A DNA stretch of 64,000 bases, from the NCBI GenBank assembly GCA_009103225.1, contig RHPI01002262.1, positions 785,213 to 849,212 of the forward strand, in the 5' to 3' direction. Of this stretch, positions 1 to 10,291 are shown in pieces. The position numbers and the translations under genes are program-made. The notes under the pieces were generated by a model. It ran no database searches, was not told where the DNA came from, and worked only from the letters and a program-made list of their open reading frames with translations. The stretch is from Chlorokybus atmophyticus. Taxonomy: Eukaryota > Streptophyta > Chlorokybophyceae > Chlorokybales > Chlorokybaceae. The stretch's first letter is position 1. Each line of letters starts with the position of its first letter.

Positions 1-2
1 GA

Positions 3-1694
3 GCAATCTCTGTAGTTAATGCGCACAGCGCGGCAGTGGTCACTGGCATAGGAGTGGTTGAGCAGGAAAAACGTTTGCGACTCATTATGGACCTGAGGTA
101 TATCAACCTCTTTTTGCGCCACATTCCCTTCAACTATGAGAGGTTGCGCGATATATTGCTGTACACAAAGCGCCACTTTTGGCAAGTAACAGCGGACTTG
201 AAGTCGGGTTATCATCATGTGCCCATTCATGAGGACAGCAAGCCTTACTTGGCTTTGCGATTTGCTGGAGTCACATACAGGTGGAATGTGCTGCCATTTG
301 GCCTGAGTCAAGCATGCTGGCTGTTTACGAACTTGATGTCCACTATCTTCACGCCTTTACGGGCTATGAGCTTTCCATGCCTTTCCTATATTGATGACAT
401 GCACTTCAGCCATTCCAATCGTTGGCATTTGTGCTGGCGCATTCGCCGCGTACTGCGTCTGTTTAAGGTGCTTGGAATATATATTTCTGTGAAGAAAAGC
501 CAGTTGTGGCCGGAGCAGGTGGTACAGATGTTGGGTCTGCTGGTGGACACTGTGGCAGGCTCTTTTGCTATTCCTGCAAGCAAGCTGACCAAGCTATTGC
601 AGCTGATGAAGGAGTTAGCAGAAGCTCCTATATTGACCAAGCGTCATCTGGCACGCATTGCTGGCAAATTGATTGCGCTAAGACTAGCTTTTGCACCTGC
701 AAGCATTTATGCTCGCCAGCTGATGCGTTTAGCGTTGGTTGCTGATGCATGGGACGATACTGTGAGTGATACGAACGCCTTCAGACACTTCTATGAGTGG
801 ACTGCGGCTGGCTTGCAGACTTACAATGGCAACGCTTGGTGGAAGCCCCCCGTACTGCTTGAGCTGCACGTGGATGCTTCGGGTACCATTGGTTGGGGGG
901 CGACAGGTCCTTGGCCTCGCATGGCAGGCAACTTTCAGCCTGAGCATATGTCGCTGCCTTCGGCCATCAAAGAGGCACTCGCTTATGTCCAAGCATTTAC
1001 TGAAGTAGCACGCACGCACGATCTTCAGCACTGTACAGTGCGCATTATTGGCGATTGTCAACCAGCGATTCAAATGCTCAACAAGCTGTCTGCTTCTGAG
1101 CCTCATATCCTACAAGCTTTACATCAATTGTGGTCTTTGTGCTGGGAGCGTGATATTGCGCTGACATGTGTGTGGCGCTCACGTGATGAGCTGCGTGATG
1201 CGGATGCATTATCTAAATTTACTGACAGAGGAGATTGGGCCCTGACCGCAGACGCAACCGCGCTTGTACAACAACGTGTTGGACACCCAATTTTGGATTG
1301 TTTTGCAGCTGATTGGAACAGCAAAGCACCTGCTTATTTGAGTTACATACACATGCCTGGAAGTTTGGGCAATGCTCTTACTACAAACTGGCGCGATGTT
1401 CTTCAACGCTTAGGGGGCGGCTTTGTTTGGTGTCACCCGCCATTGGCCCTCCTGCATGAAGCCATAGCATTATTGCAATATTACCAGCTGCCAGCTGTGG
1501 TGTTGGTGCCTGAATGGCACTCTGCTGTGTGGTGGCCAGTGTTCCGCAACTGGCAATTCACTTATTATGAGAGATTAGGCCCACGGCCCGAATGGTTTGA
1601 ACGTGGTGCTCGAGTACCCGAAAACAGCATCAACCCTGGACGCTACCCATACATTTGTGCTTTTGTGCATTGGGTAAGCGCACCTTTCGTGTAG
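3..1694 (+). CDS. DIRS element reverse transcriptase / RNase H / methyltransferase-like polyprotein (5' partial)
   Basis: The frame is open to the window edge, so the N-terminus is missing and the first codon at 36 (GTG) need not be the start. The RT palm is clear: a LPFGLSQAC block is followed by the catalytic YIDDMHF (YxDD) near residue 117 of the visible protein. RNase H follows, with VDASGTIGWGATG, a Glu in IKEALAYVQAF, GDCQPAIQML and a late DADALSK. The C-terminal ~120 residues (ILDCFAADWN, WCHPPLALL, VVLVPEW) resemble the Dam-methylase-like domain that DIRS elements carry after RNase H. It copies element RNA into DNA in the nucleus or in cytoplasmic particles. The stop overlaps the recombinase ORF of the other strand. 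Confidence 0.9.
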   Translation, partial: AISVVNAHSAAVVTGIGVVEQEKRLRLIMDLRYINLFLRHIPFNYERLRDILLYTKRHFWQVTADLKSGYHHVPIHEDSKPYLALRFAGVTYRWNVLPFGLSQACWLFTNLMSTIFTPLRAMSFPCLSYIDDMHFSHSNRWHLCWRIRRVLRLFKVLGIYISVKKSQLWPEQVVQMLGLLVDTVAGSFAIPASKLTKLLQLMKELAEAPILTKRHLARIAGKLIALRLAFAPASIYARQLMRLALVADAWDDTVSDTNAFRHFYEWTAAGLQTYNGNAWWKPPVLLELHVDASGTIGWGATGPWPRMAGNFQPEHMSLPSAIKEALAYVQAFTEVARTHDLQHCTVRIIGDCQPAIQMLNKLSASEPHILQALHQLWSLCWERDIALTCVWRSRDELRDADALSKFTDRGDWALTADATALVQQRVGHPILDCFAADWNSKAPAYLSYIHMPGSLGNALTTNWRDVLQRLGGGFVWCHPPLALLHEAIALLQYYQLPAVVLVPEWHSAVWWPVFRNWQFTYYERLGPRPEWFERGARVPENSINPGRYPYICAFVHWVSAPFV

Positions 1695-2924
1695 GTAACG
1701 GTGCATGATAACAGAACTTCTCCATGTGCCTTGAGCTTGTATTTCTTCCAGAGTAACGCCACAGCGGAAGGCGCTCTGAGCGGCACCACGTCTGAAAGAG
1801 TGCAACCCCAGGTGCGGCCTATATATGCCACATGCCTTGCAGCAGCGCGCAATTGCATGGTATGCACAGTTACCAGACATGCTATGTTCTTCCCACTTCA
1901 ACCTATTCTTCGCAACAGGCCGAAATAGAGGACCAGCGGTGATGGCAAAGCAGCTCCCGCGACAGTAGGTCAAATAGGCATAGAGCACTTCAGAGAACTC
2001 CACAGGCAAACCACTGCTGCGCACTGGTATAGTGGGTGCACCTCCAGTGCTGTAATTCTTGAGATGTGTTACAGTGGCCGTCAACCCAGAACCTGCCGCT
2101 TGTATCTCGTGCATCTGTAAACGCGCACCTTCACCACCCCGTTGCCATGTGCACCATAGGTATAGGCAAAGTGCATAGTCGCGCCAGAGCACAGCCTTAT
2201 CATGTGTGACTGTCAGTTGCTGAGGTATGGTAAACAGCTGGTGTTGGAAGTATGCGATAAGCGTTCGCATGTCATCAATTGCCAATGGCACAGCAGGAAT
2301 AGGTTGAACTCCTTGCCGAGCAGCAATCTTTGCATATCCTTGACGGAACTCGCGCACGTCTATGGACAGAAGCGGGTTCCCTGTGGATGTGTCGCTGTCC
2401 CATGGGCTGATGCGCCCTAGAAGTCTGAAGGAGCATGTGAGATGTGAGATCACATTGTCTAGTGTGGTGCTGGCGATCATGCGATGACCATGGCGGTCGA
2501 GCCTGCGAGCTTTGCCGATGTGTGTGTCGGTCCAGTGCCCAGCAAGGTAGCTTGTGACAATAGCTGGGGTGACGTTGGCGACGGCAATGTTGAGCTCAGG
2601 ATGTTGCAGGTAGTTGGCAAACTCTTGCCAGACGCGATCGCGTTGGTCGCGAGTGCCATCAGATACAGCTTCACGACTGATGCGCTCTACTTCCAAAAGC
2701 GCTGCTGCTGCTCGCTCTCGCAGATTACACCCCATTACTTGCTGTGGACGCACAGTCGCGCGTGCGGTGCGTTGTGCATCAGCGGTATGTTGCAAGCGCT
2801 GTGCGAAGTCCATCTGCACAACGATCACACACATTGTCAGACGACTGCGCGCAGCACTCTGCGCAAGGATCAAACACTGTGTCAGGCAACCAAACAAAAC
2901 TATCTTGATTTGCAACTTTGGCAA
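1575..2924 (-). CDS. DIRS element tyrosine recombinase
   Basis: A 449-codon intron-free ORF. The C-terminal half carries the tyrosine recombinase signature: an Arg in TWQRGGEGARLQ (first catalytic Arg), HSFRRGAAQ (the H-x-x-R box), GTWRSSVIMHRYLHE (Trp, then the nucleophilic Tyr). The N-terminal ~150 residues look like the SAM-like core-binding domain (RVWQEFANYLQHPEL). The family integrates circular element DNA without making target-site duplications. The true start may be the second or third Met (about residue 31 or 38), because the first 30 residues look atypical. It lies antisense to the RT ORF, unlike DIRS1 itself, where all ORFs share one strand. All catalytic residues seen are intact. 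Confidence 0.88.
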   Translation of the reverse strand: MPKLQIKIVLFGCLTQCLILAQSAARSRLTMCVIVVQMDFAQRLQHTADAQRTARATVRPQQVMGCNLRERAAAALLEVERISREAVSDGTRDQRDRVWQEFANYLQHPELNIAVANVTPAIVTSYLAGHWTDTHIGKARRLDRHGHRMIASTTLDNVISHLTCSFRLLGRISPWDSDTSTGNPLLSIDVREFRQGYAKIAARQGVQPIPAVPLAIDDMRTLIAYFQHQLFTIPQQLTVTHDKAVLWRDYALCLYLWCTWQRGGEGARLQMHEIQAAGSGLTATVTHLKNYSTGGAPTIPVRSSGLPVEFSEVLYAYLTYCRGSCFAITAGPLFRPVAKNRLKWEEHSMSGNCAYHAIARCCKACGIYRPHLGLHSFRRGAAQSAFRCGVTLEEIQAQGTWRSSVIMHRYLHERCAYPMHKSTNVWVASRVDAVFGYSSTTFKPFGPWA

Positions 2925-2990
2925 TACAAATACACCAGGCTCTACACCTACAACTCGTCCCTACTGATATATGCTTGGGAGGGGGAGGTA

Positions 2991-3063
2991 GAATGTTCAA
3001 TGCATTCGCAGTTGTTCATCGTGTAAATCATACTTATAACGATGAACGCGTATGATCGTAGGG
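2991..3063 (+). repeat. 73-bp direct repeat, copy 1 (element end)
   Basis: The copy beginning GAATGTTCAATGCATTCGCA is repeated without visible change at 3592-3664. It contains a small internal hairpin (GTTCATCGT ... ACGATGAAC). It lies just upstream of the recombinase start on the minus strand and probably belongs to the split direct repeats of the retroelement. Confidence 0.9.
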
Positions 3064-3155
3064 CTTAGGTGTTCTTGCCAAAGTTGGACTGTAGGTAGGA
3101 TAATTGTTTGAAACAAAAGGAATGTAAATCGTCCATCGTGTGCAAAGTAGTATAA

Positions 3156-3352
3156 TGGGCATTACTCGTCGGCTTCAACCATTGGCCGGCGAGTTTTCGT
3201 TTAACAAATTAATAAGTAAGTGATTAATACGTATAGTTTAAGTTAGGGTTTGCCTCTGTTGCTTGACACACACGTGTCAAGCAACAGAGCAGTTGAGGCC
3301 GTCACCTCAGCGGCGGCGTTGTTGGCGACGCTGCTGGCGACGGCGAAAATTC
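3156..3352 (+). repeat. 197-bp inverted repeat, left arm, with inner hairpin
   Basis: Reverse complement of 3664-3860, apparently without mismatch along its length; the spacer is 311 bases. Inside the arm (about 3251-3286) is a second perfect hairpin, CTCTGTTGCTTGACAC followed by its complement. The arm also holds a TTAGGGTTT telomere-like word. It is probably a terminal or internal complementary region of the retroelement. Confidence 0.9.
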
Positions 3353-3591
3353 GCCCTTCCCGCCCCACCCTGATGCGCCGCCGCGCTTCACAAGAACTAT
3401 GCGCCTCGTCTCGATTGCGCTTTCAAGTTCATGCTCATGCTCAGGAACGAGATAAGTGGATCGTGATTTTAAATGCATTCGTCTCGGTTGAATAGGATCC
3501 GGGTTGCGTCAACGGCGTGCTGCTGACCGTGCGATTACGTTGTTACATCGACGGCATTTCGCTTCATTGCTAGCCACCGTCGGTACATCCC

Positions 3592-3664
3592 GAATGTTCA
3601 ATGCATTCGCAGTTGTTCATCGTGTAAATCATACTTATAACGATGAACGCGTATGATCGTAGGG
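3592..3664 (+). repeat. 73-bp direct repeat, copy 2 (element end)
   Basis: Second copy of the repeat at 2991-3063, 601 bases downstream and in the same orientation. It abuts the right arm of the 197-bp inverted repeat exactly. In split-repeat DIRS/PAT elements such copies let a circular intermediate be rebuilt; that role here is inferred. Confidence 0.9.
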
Positions 3665-3860
3665 AATTTTCGCCGTCGCCAGCAGCGTCGCCAACAACGC
3701 CGCCGCTGAGGTGACGGCCTCAACTGCTCTGTTGCTTGACACGTGTGTGTCAAGCAACAGAGGCAAACCCTAACTTAAACTATACGTATTAATCACTTAC
3801 TTATTAATTTGTTAAACGAAAACTCGCCGGCCAATGGTTGAAGCCGACGAGTAATGCCCA
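3664..3860 (-). repeat. 197-bp inverted repeat, right arm
   Basis: Reverse complement of 3156-3352. Its outer end (TAATGCCCA at 3860) is the best guess for the right boundary of the element, since the sequence after it has no counterpart left of 3156. Confidence 0.88.
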
Positions 3861-4295
3861 GTACGCGGAGAAAATGTACGGTACCCTCCCAAGCCAGCAG
3901 AAGGCCCCAGTCGTGATACCTTGGTGGTGGTGGGTATCTTTAGCACACATACGGCAACGCCCACTTGCCGCCAATAAGCTAACGCCCAATTAACTAACGT
4001 CAGCTCTCAGCTCACTGGCAGCTGGAAGCTGCATGTTAGCACACAGTCAAGATAACAGAAACTAACGTTTGTCACAGCAGCATGAGTGCATGCAAGGAGA
4101 TGCCGCCTCGGCCGCCGCCGCCGCCGCTGGCGGCTGCCATCATGATGCACGTGCCCCTACATGCGCATGCATGTGGCCTAGAGGCATCCTGCAAGATGCC
4201 TTGGGCTTACCACCCAAGGTGTAAGTCACAACCTGAGACCAACACAGCAGCCTTATCTCAGTGTGTGCCCCGTCCATCTCTCCACTGCCGCCGCC
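3861..4295. promoter_or_regulatory. Spacer between retroelement end and RNase T2 gene
   Basis: No gene seen. It must contain the RNase T2 promoter. A GCCGCCGCCGCCGCCGCTGGCGGC run at about 4111-4135 lies in the probable 5' leader. No clear TATA box was found. Confidence 0.4.
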
Positions 4296-6598
4296 ATGGC
4301 TCAGGCTATCATACAACTCCTGCTGGTGGTCCTGGCCCTCATCGCCCCCGCTTCTGCCCACAACATTGTGTGCGAGTCTGCCCAAAAGCCAAAGACCACC
4401 GCTGGTGTGCATGGCTGTCACATACCTCGTTCTGAAGTGTTTGTAATCAACGTGTATCCCCTCACGTATTGCATGTGTGTGGCAGATTTGTTCAAGTATG
4501 TGCAGGCGGACCCATGCACCCTTGGTCCCAACTACTGGTGCACAGCCCCCAACGTGAGTTGCAGTTGTATCTGCTGAATAAGAAACAACCAACCAACAGT
4601 TGCAACAACAAGGCCTCATTGTCACCTCACTCATGTAGGGTCTGAACCAATGCCAGTCGGCCGGCAACGTCATTGGTGTGTGCGGATACAGCAGCGGAAA
4701 ATGCCCAGTCACCACGCAGGTGAGAAGCAGATTCCCTTCACATATTGTGTCACATCCTGTCTTGGCAGCTGGCACCTAATGCTTCAACAACACATGTGAA
4801 TGTCTTGCTTGTATCAGGAGGAGTTCTGCTCGAACCCGAGCTACCAGCCGCTGGCATTCAATGGCGGTATTGTCGGCGCCAACCAGGGTGAGTAAAGCAG
4901 CCATGTGTATCTCGCATGCACATACACACTTGCATGGAGAGGTGCTATAAGCCTGCTTTATTGATTGTTGTCATCTGTTCAGGCCTGTTCGGTTACTTTG
5001 CTTTCGCTCTCTATTGGGCGCCGACCTCGTGCCAGGCGGACAGCGGTGCTGGCGGCGGTTTCTGCAGGTGGGTGTGCATGTCTACTATAACTAGAAACAC
5101 CTGTAGTGACACTGTTGGCATGTGTAAGTAACACAACTTTCTCTCCACAGTGACTTCACCATCTCTGGCTCCCACGCCGCCAGCAACCTGGTCCTGCACG
5201 GCCTATGGCCGGACTTTGGCAGCGTGTATGCGTCTGAGCCTGCCCCGCCCAACTTCCCTGGCGCATACCAGGGTGGGTGTTGTTGTAGTCGTTGTTGCGT
5301 GCCCGTAAGTGCTTGATTGCACGCGTCTGTGTGTGCGCGCGTGCGCGTGCGCGTGCGTGTGTGTTTGCGCGCGCGTGTGTGTATGTGATCGTGCACGCGT
5401 ATGCACACATGTGCATCTGTGCGTGTGATATGCATGCAACTCAGTCAATCTTTGCAGGTTGGTCTCAATACTGCAAGGCAGCTTACCCCGGCGCCCCCGA
5501 CTTCAGCCTCTGCCATGTCAACGCCGCCCCCGCCCTCTGCCCCTGGGTCAACGCCTCCTCACCCACCTTTTCGCAGTCCGACTACGAAACCTGCGTGCGC
5601 GCCGAAGGCATCAAGCAATGCCAGGTAAGCATCAAAACACAACTCTTCACATCAACAACGACACCTTGATGAAGATGATGATGATGGGGATGATGGGGAT
5701 GGTGATTATGGTATCTTGCAGGTTCCTGATGAGACTGTTGCTGCTCTCGGTGACAAGTTTGAGGTGTATGCGCCCGGTTACCTTGCTGCGAAGGGAGTTG
5801 GGTCTTCGTTCCTGGACCACGAGTTCTTCAAGCACGGCTCGTGCCTAGGCGGTTACCTCACCAGCAACACCACCGCATACTTCGAGACCGGTCTAGGTCT
5901 CACCAAGGTTCACACACGCAAGGGCTCCGGTGAGAATAGTGTGCATACATGTGCACATGCATGCACTGTGTGTGAGTGAGTACATATATACACACATGCC
6001 AACGAGTATGCACACATGTGCATGGGCGCCTGTATGCACGTGCATATGCGCACACACGCGTATATGTATATGTAACAGAAAATGCACGCGCGCTTTCAGG
6101 CGTACACTTGTCACCTAGATTCGCTGACTCTTTGTCGCTTGTGCAGTGGGTTACGAGCTCGTTCACAAGAATGCCGGTGGCAGCGTCCCTACCGCCAAGC
6201 TGGTTGCCGCCTTCAAGAACAGGGCCGTGCCCCGCTGCACACGCGACTGCAAGCTCAGTGAGGTGAGTGACTCAGTGAAGTTCAGTAGCCTTGCGCGTGT
6301 GCCAGCTGTATAACGCTAACACACGCACGCACATGTGCACACACATGTTTGGGCACATGCAAGTACACGCACGCATACGCATACACGAGCGCTCATGTAC
6401 GCACGCATGGGTACACACACACGCACACATCATGTGACTGACTCAGTCTCTTACACGCTATACGTGCACGTGCAGATCTGGTACTGCTATGGCCGCGACG
6501 CTGCTGGCTTCCCGACCAAGCCGGTCAGGTGTCCGGCTGGAACCCTCCTCAGCAACAGCTGCGGCAGCTGCCCAGACATCCTGCTGCCAACCTACTAA
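4296..6598 (+). CDS. Secreted ribonuclease T2 family protein (10 exons)
   Basis: Exons: 4296-4404, 4486-4553, 4639-4719, 4817-4887, 4983-5067, 5151-5272, 5458-5624, 5722-5929, 6147-6262, 6476-6598. All GT-AG phases agree. The start ATG has a CCGCCATGG context. A signal peptide (MAQAIIQLLLVVLALIAPASA) points to secretion or the vacuole. The enzyme cuts single-stranded RNA through a 2',3'-cyclic phosphate. The two conserved active-site segments are visible: CAS I as VLHGLWPDF and CAS II as DHEFFKHGSCLG. CAS II usually reads HEWxKHGTC, so Trp is Phe here, while both catalytic His and the Lys remain. Many Cys residues (IWYCYGRDA, SNSCGSCPDI) fit the disulfide-rich fold. Introns hold CA/GT-rich tracts. 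Confidence 0.93.
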
Positions 6599-7984
6599 GC
6601 ATCCGATCATCCTGTTAGCTCCACACTGTGTGGTCTTGTCGAGCGTCTCTGATTATAGACTTGGCTCAATAGTTAACTTATTGATATGTCAGATGGACAA
6701 CCTTGTCAGCTCAATTACCGATGCTGCGGTTTTGGTCACTAAGAAACATACGACCAAGTTGTGTGAACGATTTGAATAACTGCCTGCCAAATGGTTCGGT
6801 CTCAGTGCGGCCGCTGCAAGCAGTCCTGGAAATGGTGACATGGTTGCTGGCGCTGGGACAGTGCATGAGTCTCGTATGCACAACACCTCACTGTCACACA
6901 CGCCTACGCTTGCAAGCATGCAAAGTTGTGCACATGTTTCTCTTATATATAAACCCAGAAACACGTGTACATGAACACATATATGGGAGAGTGAGTGCAA
7001 ACTGCGTGCTGTTCCAATGCATGCGTGTGATGAATGACACTATGCATGAGCAATGACGCAGCGCATTGTGTGTACATACCAGCATACCCCTTTTGTACAA
7101 TAGTTTTGGAGATTTACGTGTACACACGCAAACAGGTAATTGACATTTACTAATTGTGCCTGAACAGCACTTACATATCTTGTTGCTGGCAGCCATGCTG
7201 CCGCATGCCTGTGCATAACTGGCACAGCTTATCAGATATAAGCTGGACACCAGAAGCAGCTGACGTTGTGCCTAACACGCAGCAGCAGACCCACCAGCAC
7301 GCACAGCACCAAGAGAGCAGAGCATACAACTCAACGCAGCGCTGGCCTTTCTGCCACAAACACTGGTGGCTCCATTGCAGAACACAACATGTAACGCACA
7401 CTTTGCTCTGACAATGCAACGTGGCTGAGTCACAGTTCATGATGACTACACAGCTTTGTCCCAACTGACCCCTTTGATCAAACAGGTAAAGTCTACAGCA
7501 AAGGTCGCAATCCTCAGCTGACACACCCCAACATTGCATTCCACAACAAACAACTGCAAACGTCTCAACTCTAAGCTACATTGTCCTGAACAACTGGCAA
7601 CAAGCTTTCCGCGCAGCGTAACGGTCACAACGTTCGAAAACTTGACGCCATCACCGTTGTCGCCGTCATCGCCATCGTGGTTGGCATCCACCTCCAAAGC
7701 ATCCAGCACCGCCACCGTCAAACCACCATCACCAACGCCACCACCATCATCATCGCCATCTCCACAGCCATCAGCAGCGCAGCGTAGCTCAGCAGCAGCA
7801 CCGTCGTTGTGTGTGAGCACCGTTGCTGGTGTGGCTTGCAAGCTTGCGGCGGCGGCGGCGGCGGGGTTGGAGGAGAAGGAGGAGTTTGAGCTGAACATGG
7901 ATGTGGAGGCGGTGGTGAGTGAGCAAGCCTGCAAGCATCGTTTAGGCGTGAAGAAGCTGTGACCTCAGCTTAGCGGCCCAGCTC
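6599..7984. other. Intergenic or 5' leader region before the coiled-coil gene
   Basis: No convincing coding exon. At 7640-7915 there is a Ser/Pro/Ala-rich open stretch on + ending LEEKEEFELNMDVEAV before a good GTGAGT donor (7918), which may be a 5' exon of the coiled-coil gene. Its phase does not join the 7985 exon cleanly, so it is not included in that CDS. Confidence 0.4.
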
Positions 7985-10252
7985 ATGGTGGACAGGGTGA
8001 AGCACTGGCTGCGTGGGATGGATGAGGAGGGCGGCGGCGGCGGTGGAGGCAGCAGCGGTAGCAGCAGCGCTGGTGGCGACGGCAAGAGCTCGTTGATTGT
8101 GAGCAGGAAACCCAAAATCGCTGCTCGGAAAAAGGTTACTAGCAAGATCAACCACCAGGATGGGCCGCACTCTCCACGTGAAGACCATCAAGGCTCAGCT
8201 GAGGAGGTGAGAAGCATGACCGGTGACGAATAGTTGGGAAGAATTTTATGCTCAAGTGGACTTGGCAACCTCTTTGGTTGTTTTGTCACTCTTTCACTTA
8301 ACTGATCAATTGATTGTGGTTGACTCAGTTCGACTTGCTGTTGTGGCACTTCCTTTGGTAGTTAACGTAGTCTTGAAGTGTGGTTAAACTATTGCTCTTG
8401 TGGTGCATGGGTTTTTCCGTTCTAGAACTTGAACACAGATGTACCTCATTTAACATTGTCATTCACAGCTACATTGTGCCGAATGCAGCATAACCGGTGA
8501 AGTGTTCACCGGTGTAAGTAGCCAACATGTGCTGCATGTTGCACTTGCTCAGCTTATACCCACAGTAGCATGCTTACATGCATTCGGAGGATGTGTGCGC
8601 AATCTACATGTCAAACCGCAACTGCGCAACTGCACAATGGGCGTGCGCCTTCATGGCCTAAAGGCAAGCCTGTGCATGGTGATACCGCAGGAATTGCAGA
8701 AGCTTCGCAAGAAGTATGCAGACAGCACGCGATCCCTCGCGCAGCAGGCGCGCGCGCTTAACGCCTTGCAAGCAGCTCTGGACGAGGAGCGAGGCATGAA
8801 TAACAACAACAATACGGCTCTCAAGGTGGTGTTGGTCATGTGACTTGCGCGCCTCGAGTGTTGGTGATGATTGCGCACGGCTTATGTCTGCTTGCATGCA
8901 GTTGGAAGGAGCTCCCGATAACCCCACAGAGAAGCTCAAGCATGATCGCATCAAGCGGCTGGTGCGAGCGCATGGAGAGGTGCGCTGTACTTGTAGTGTT
9001 CAATCATGTGTTAAGCCAGCAATGCGCGCGCACGCATGCACTTACTCACACATGCCTGCGCACATATGGACAAAACAGTCATCACATGCACCAATACATG
9101 CATGCACGTGTGCACGCATATGCGCGTACACATGCAAGGTATTTTCGCCACTATCGATTGGTATAAGTTTGTGGCTTCACTGCACAATGATTGAAGGCTG
9201 AGTGTGCTTTATAACCAGTCTGCCACTGGCAGGAGCTGCTGCGTGCACGGAGCGAGTCCAGCTGGCTGCAGCGCGCTCTTTCCGCTGCAGAGGAGCGCGC
9301 TCGTTTCTGCGAACGCCGCAGGTTGGATACATTTGCCTGCACACAATCGTCGTTGGTTGTGTTGCTGGCCCAATGACACGCTGCTTTATGTCCTTTGTGT
9401 GACATCAGTGCTGCAGTTGCTGCTGAGGCCACAGCTGCCATCAATGAGGTGCAAGTGGCCGCGTCGGCCCAACTGGCCAAAGCCAATGCTCAGTCGCGGG
9501 CCGCGTTGCAAGCAGCAGAGGCTGCTAAGGTGCTGCTTTGTATGTCCATGATTTGCAAGCCGTATCACCCCAATCACCTTTGCGAGCATGTGTAATGAGA
9601 ACCTTCCCTGGCAGGAGGTGATGGAGGCGGCTGTTGACGAGTGCAGGAAAGAACGAGACAGGGCTGACAAGCTGCAGCAGCTGGTGAGTGTCATCATTAC
9701 TTACACATTCGTTCCTTTGCCAACATGAACCTGAACGCGGCTTGATTGTTGTTTTGGCAGCCATGCAAGGTGTGTTGCATGCATGTTTGCATGCATACAT
9801 GCGTGCATGATGCGTGCGTGCATTTGGCGTGCGTGCCTGTGTGTTTGGTTTGTTGTTCAACTTGCTTGCCATTGGCTTTGGCAATTGCTTGGTTTTTATT
9901 ATCTCATCATATTCTTCAAGAATCAACCTTGACTTCCCCGCAGCACATCTATCTTGATTGTACACAATGGCGTAATACTCTCCTCGTGTTCAGCTCGAGG
10001 AGCAAATGGCGCTGTTGCGAGTGCTGAAGGGCGAGAACGAAGCGCAGTACGAGAGGGCGAACGCGGCCGCAGCAGAGCGCGATGCCTTTGCCAAACAGCT
10101 GCAAGAGTCGACGGCTGAACTTCACACTGTCAAGGCCACTGCAACATTGCAGGTAGGTCACTCACAAGTTGTAATGTTTCACGCCAGGATGCTGTGAGCA
10201 CACATACGAGACTTTGCATAGCACGTGCGCATGCCCGTGAGTGATAGCAACA

Positions 10253-10291
<39 letters not shown>

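Larger units (their letters stand above)
1..3860. mobile_element. DIRS-type (Kangaroo-like) tyrosine recombinase retrotransposon, 5' truncated by window edge
   Basis: Seen: a reverse transcriptase/RNase H ORF on + is followed by a tyrosine recombinase ORF on -, the two overlapping tail to tail by about 120 bases. Beyond them lies a block of direct and inverted repeats (2991-3860). No integrase or aspartic protease is visible. Known: DIRS elements use a tyrosine recombinase instead of a DDE integrase and have split or inverted repeats rather than LTRs; the Volvox Kangaroo element is reported to carry its recombinase in inverse orientation. Inference: this is a Kangaroo-like member. The left end and any gag ORF lie outside the window, and the exact right boundary near 3860 is uncertain. 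Both ORFs are free of stops and frameshifts, so the copy looks young. Confidence 0.8.
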
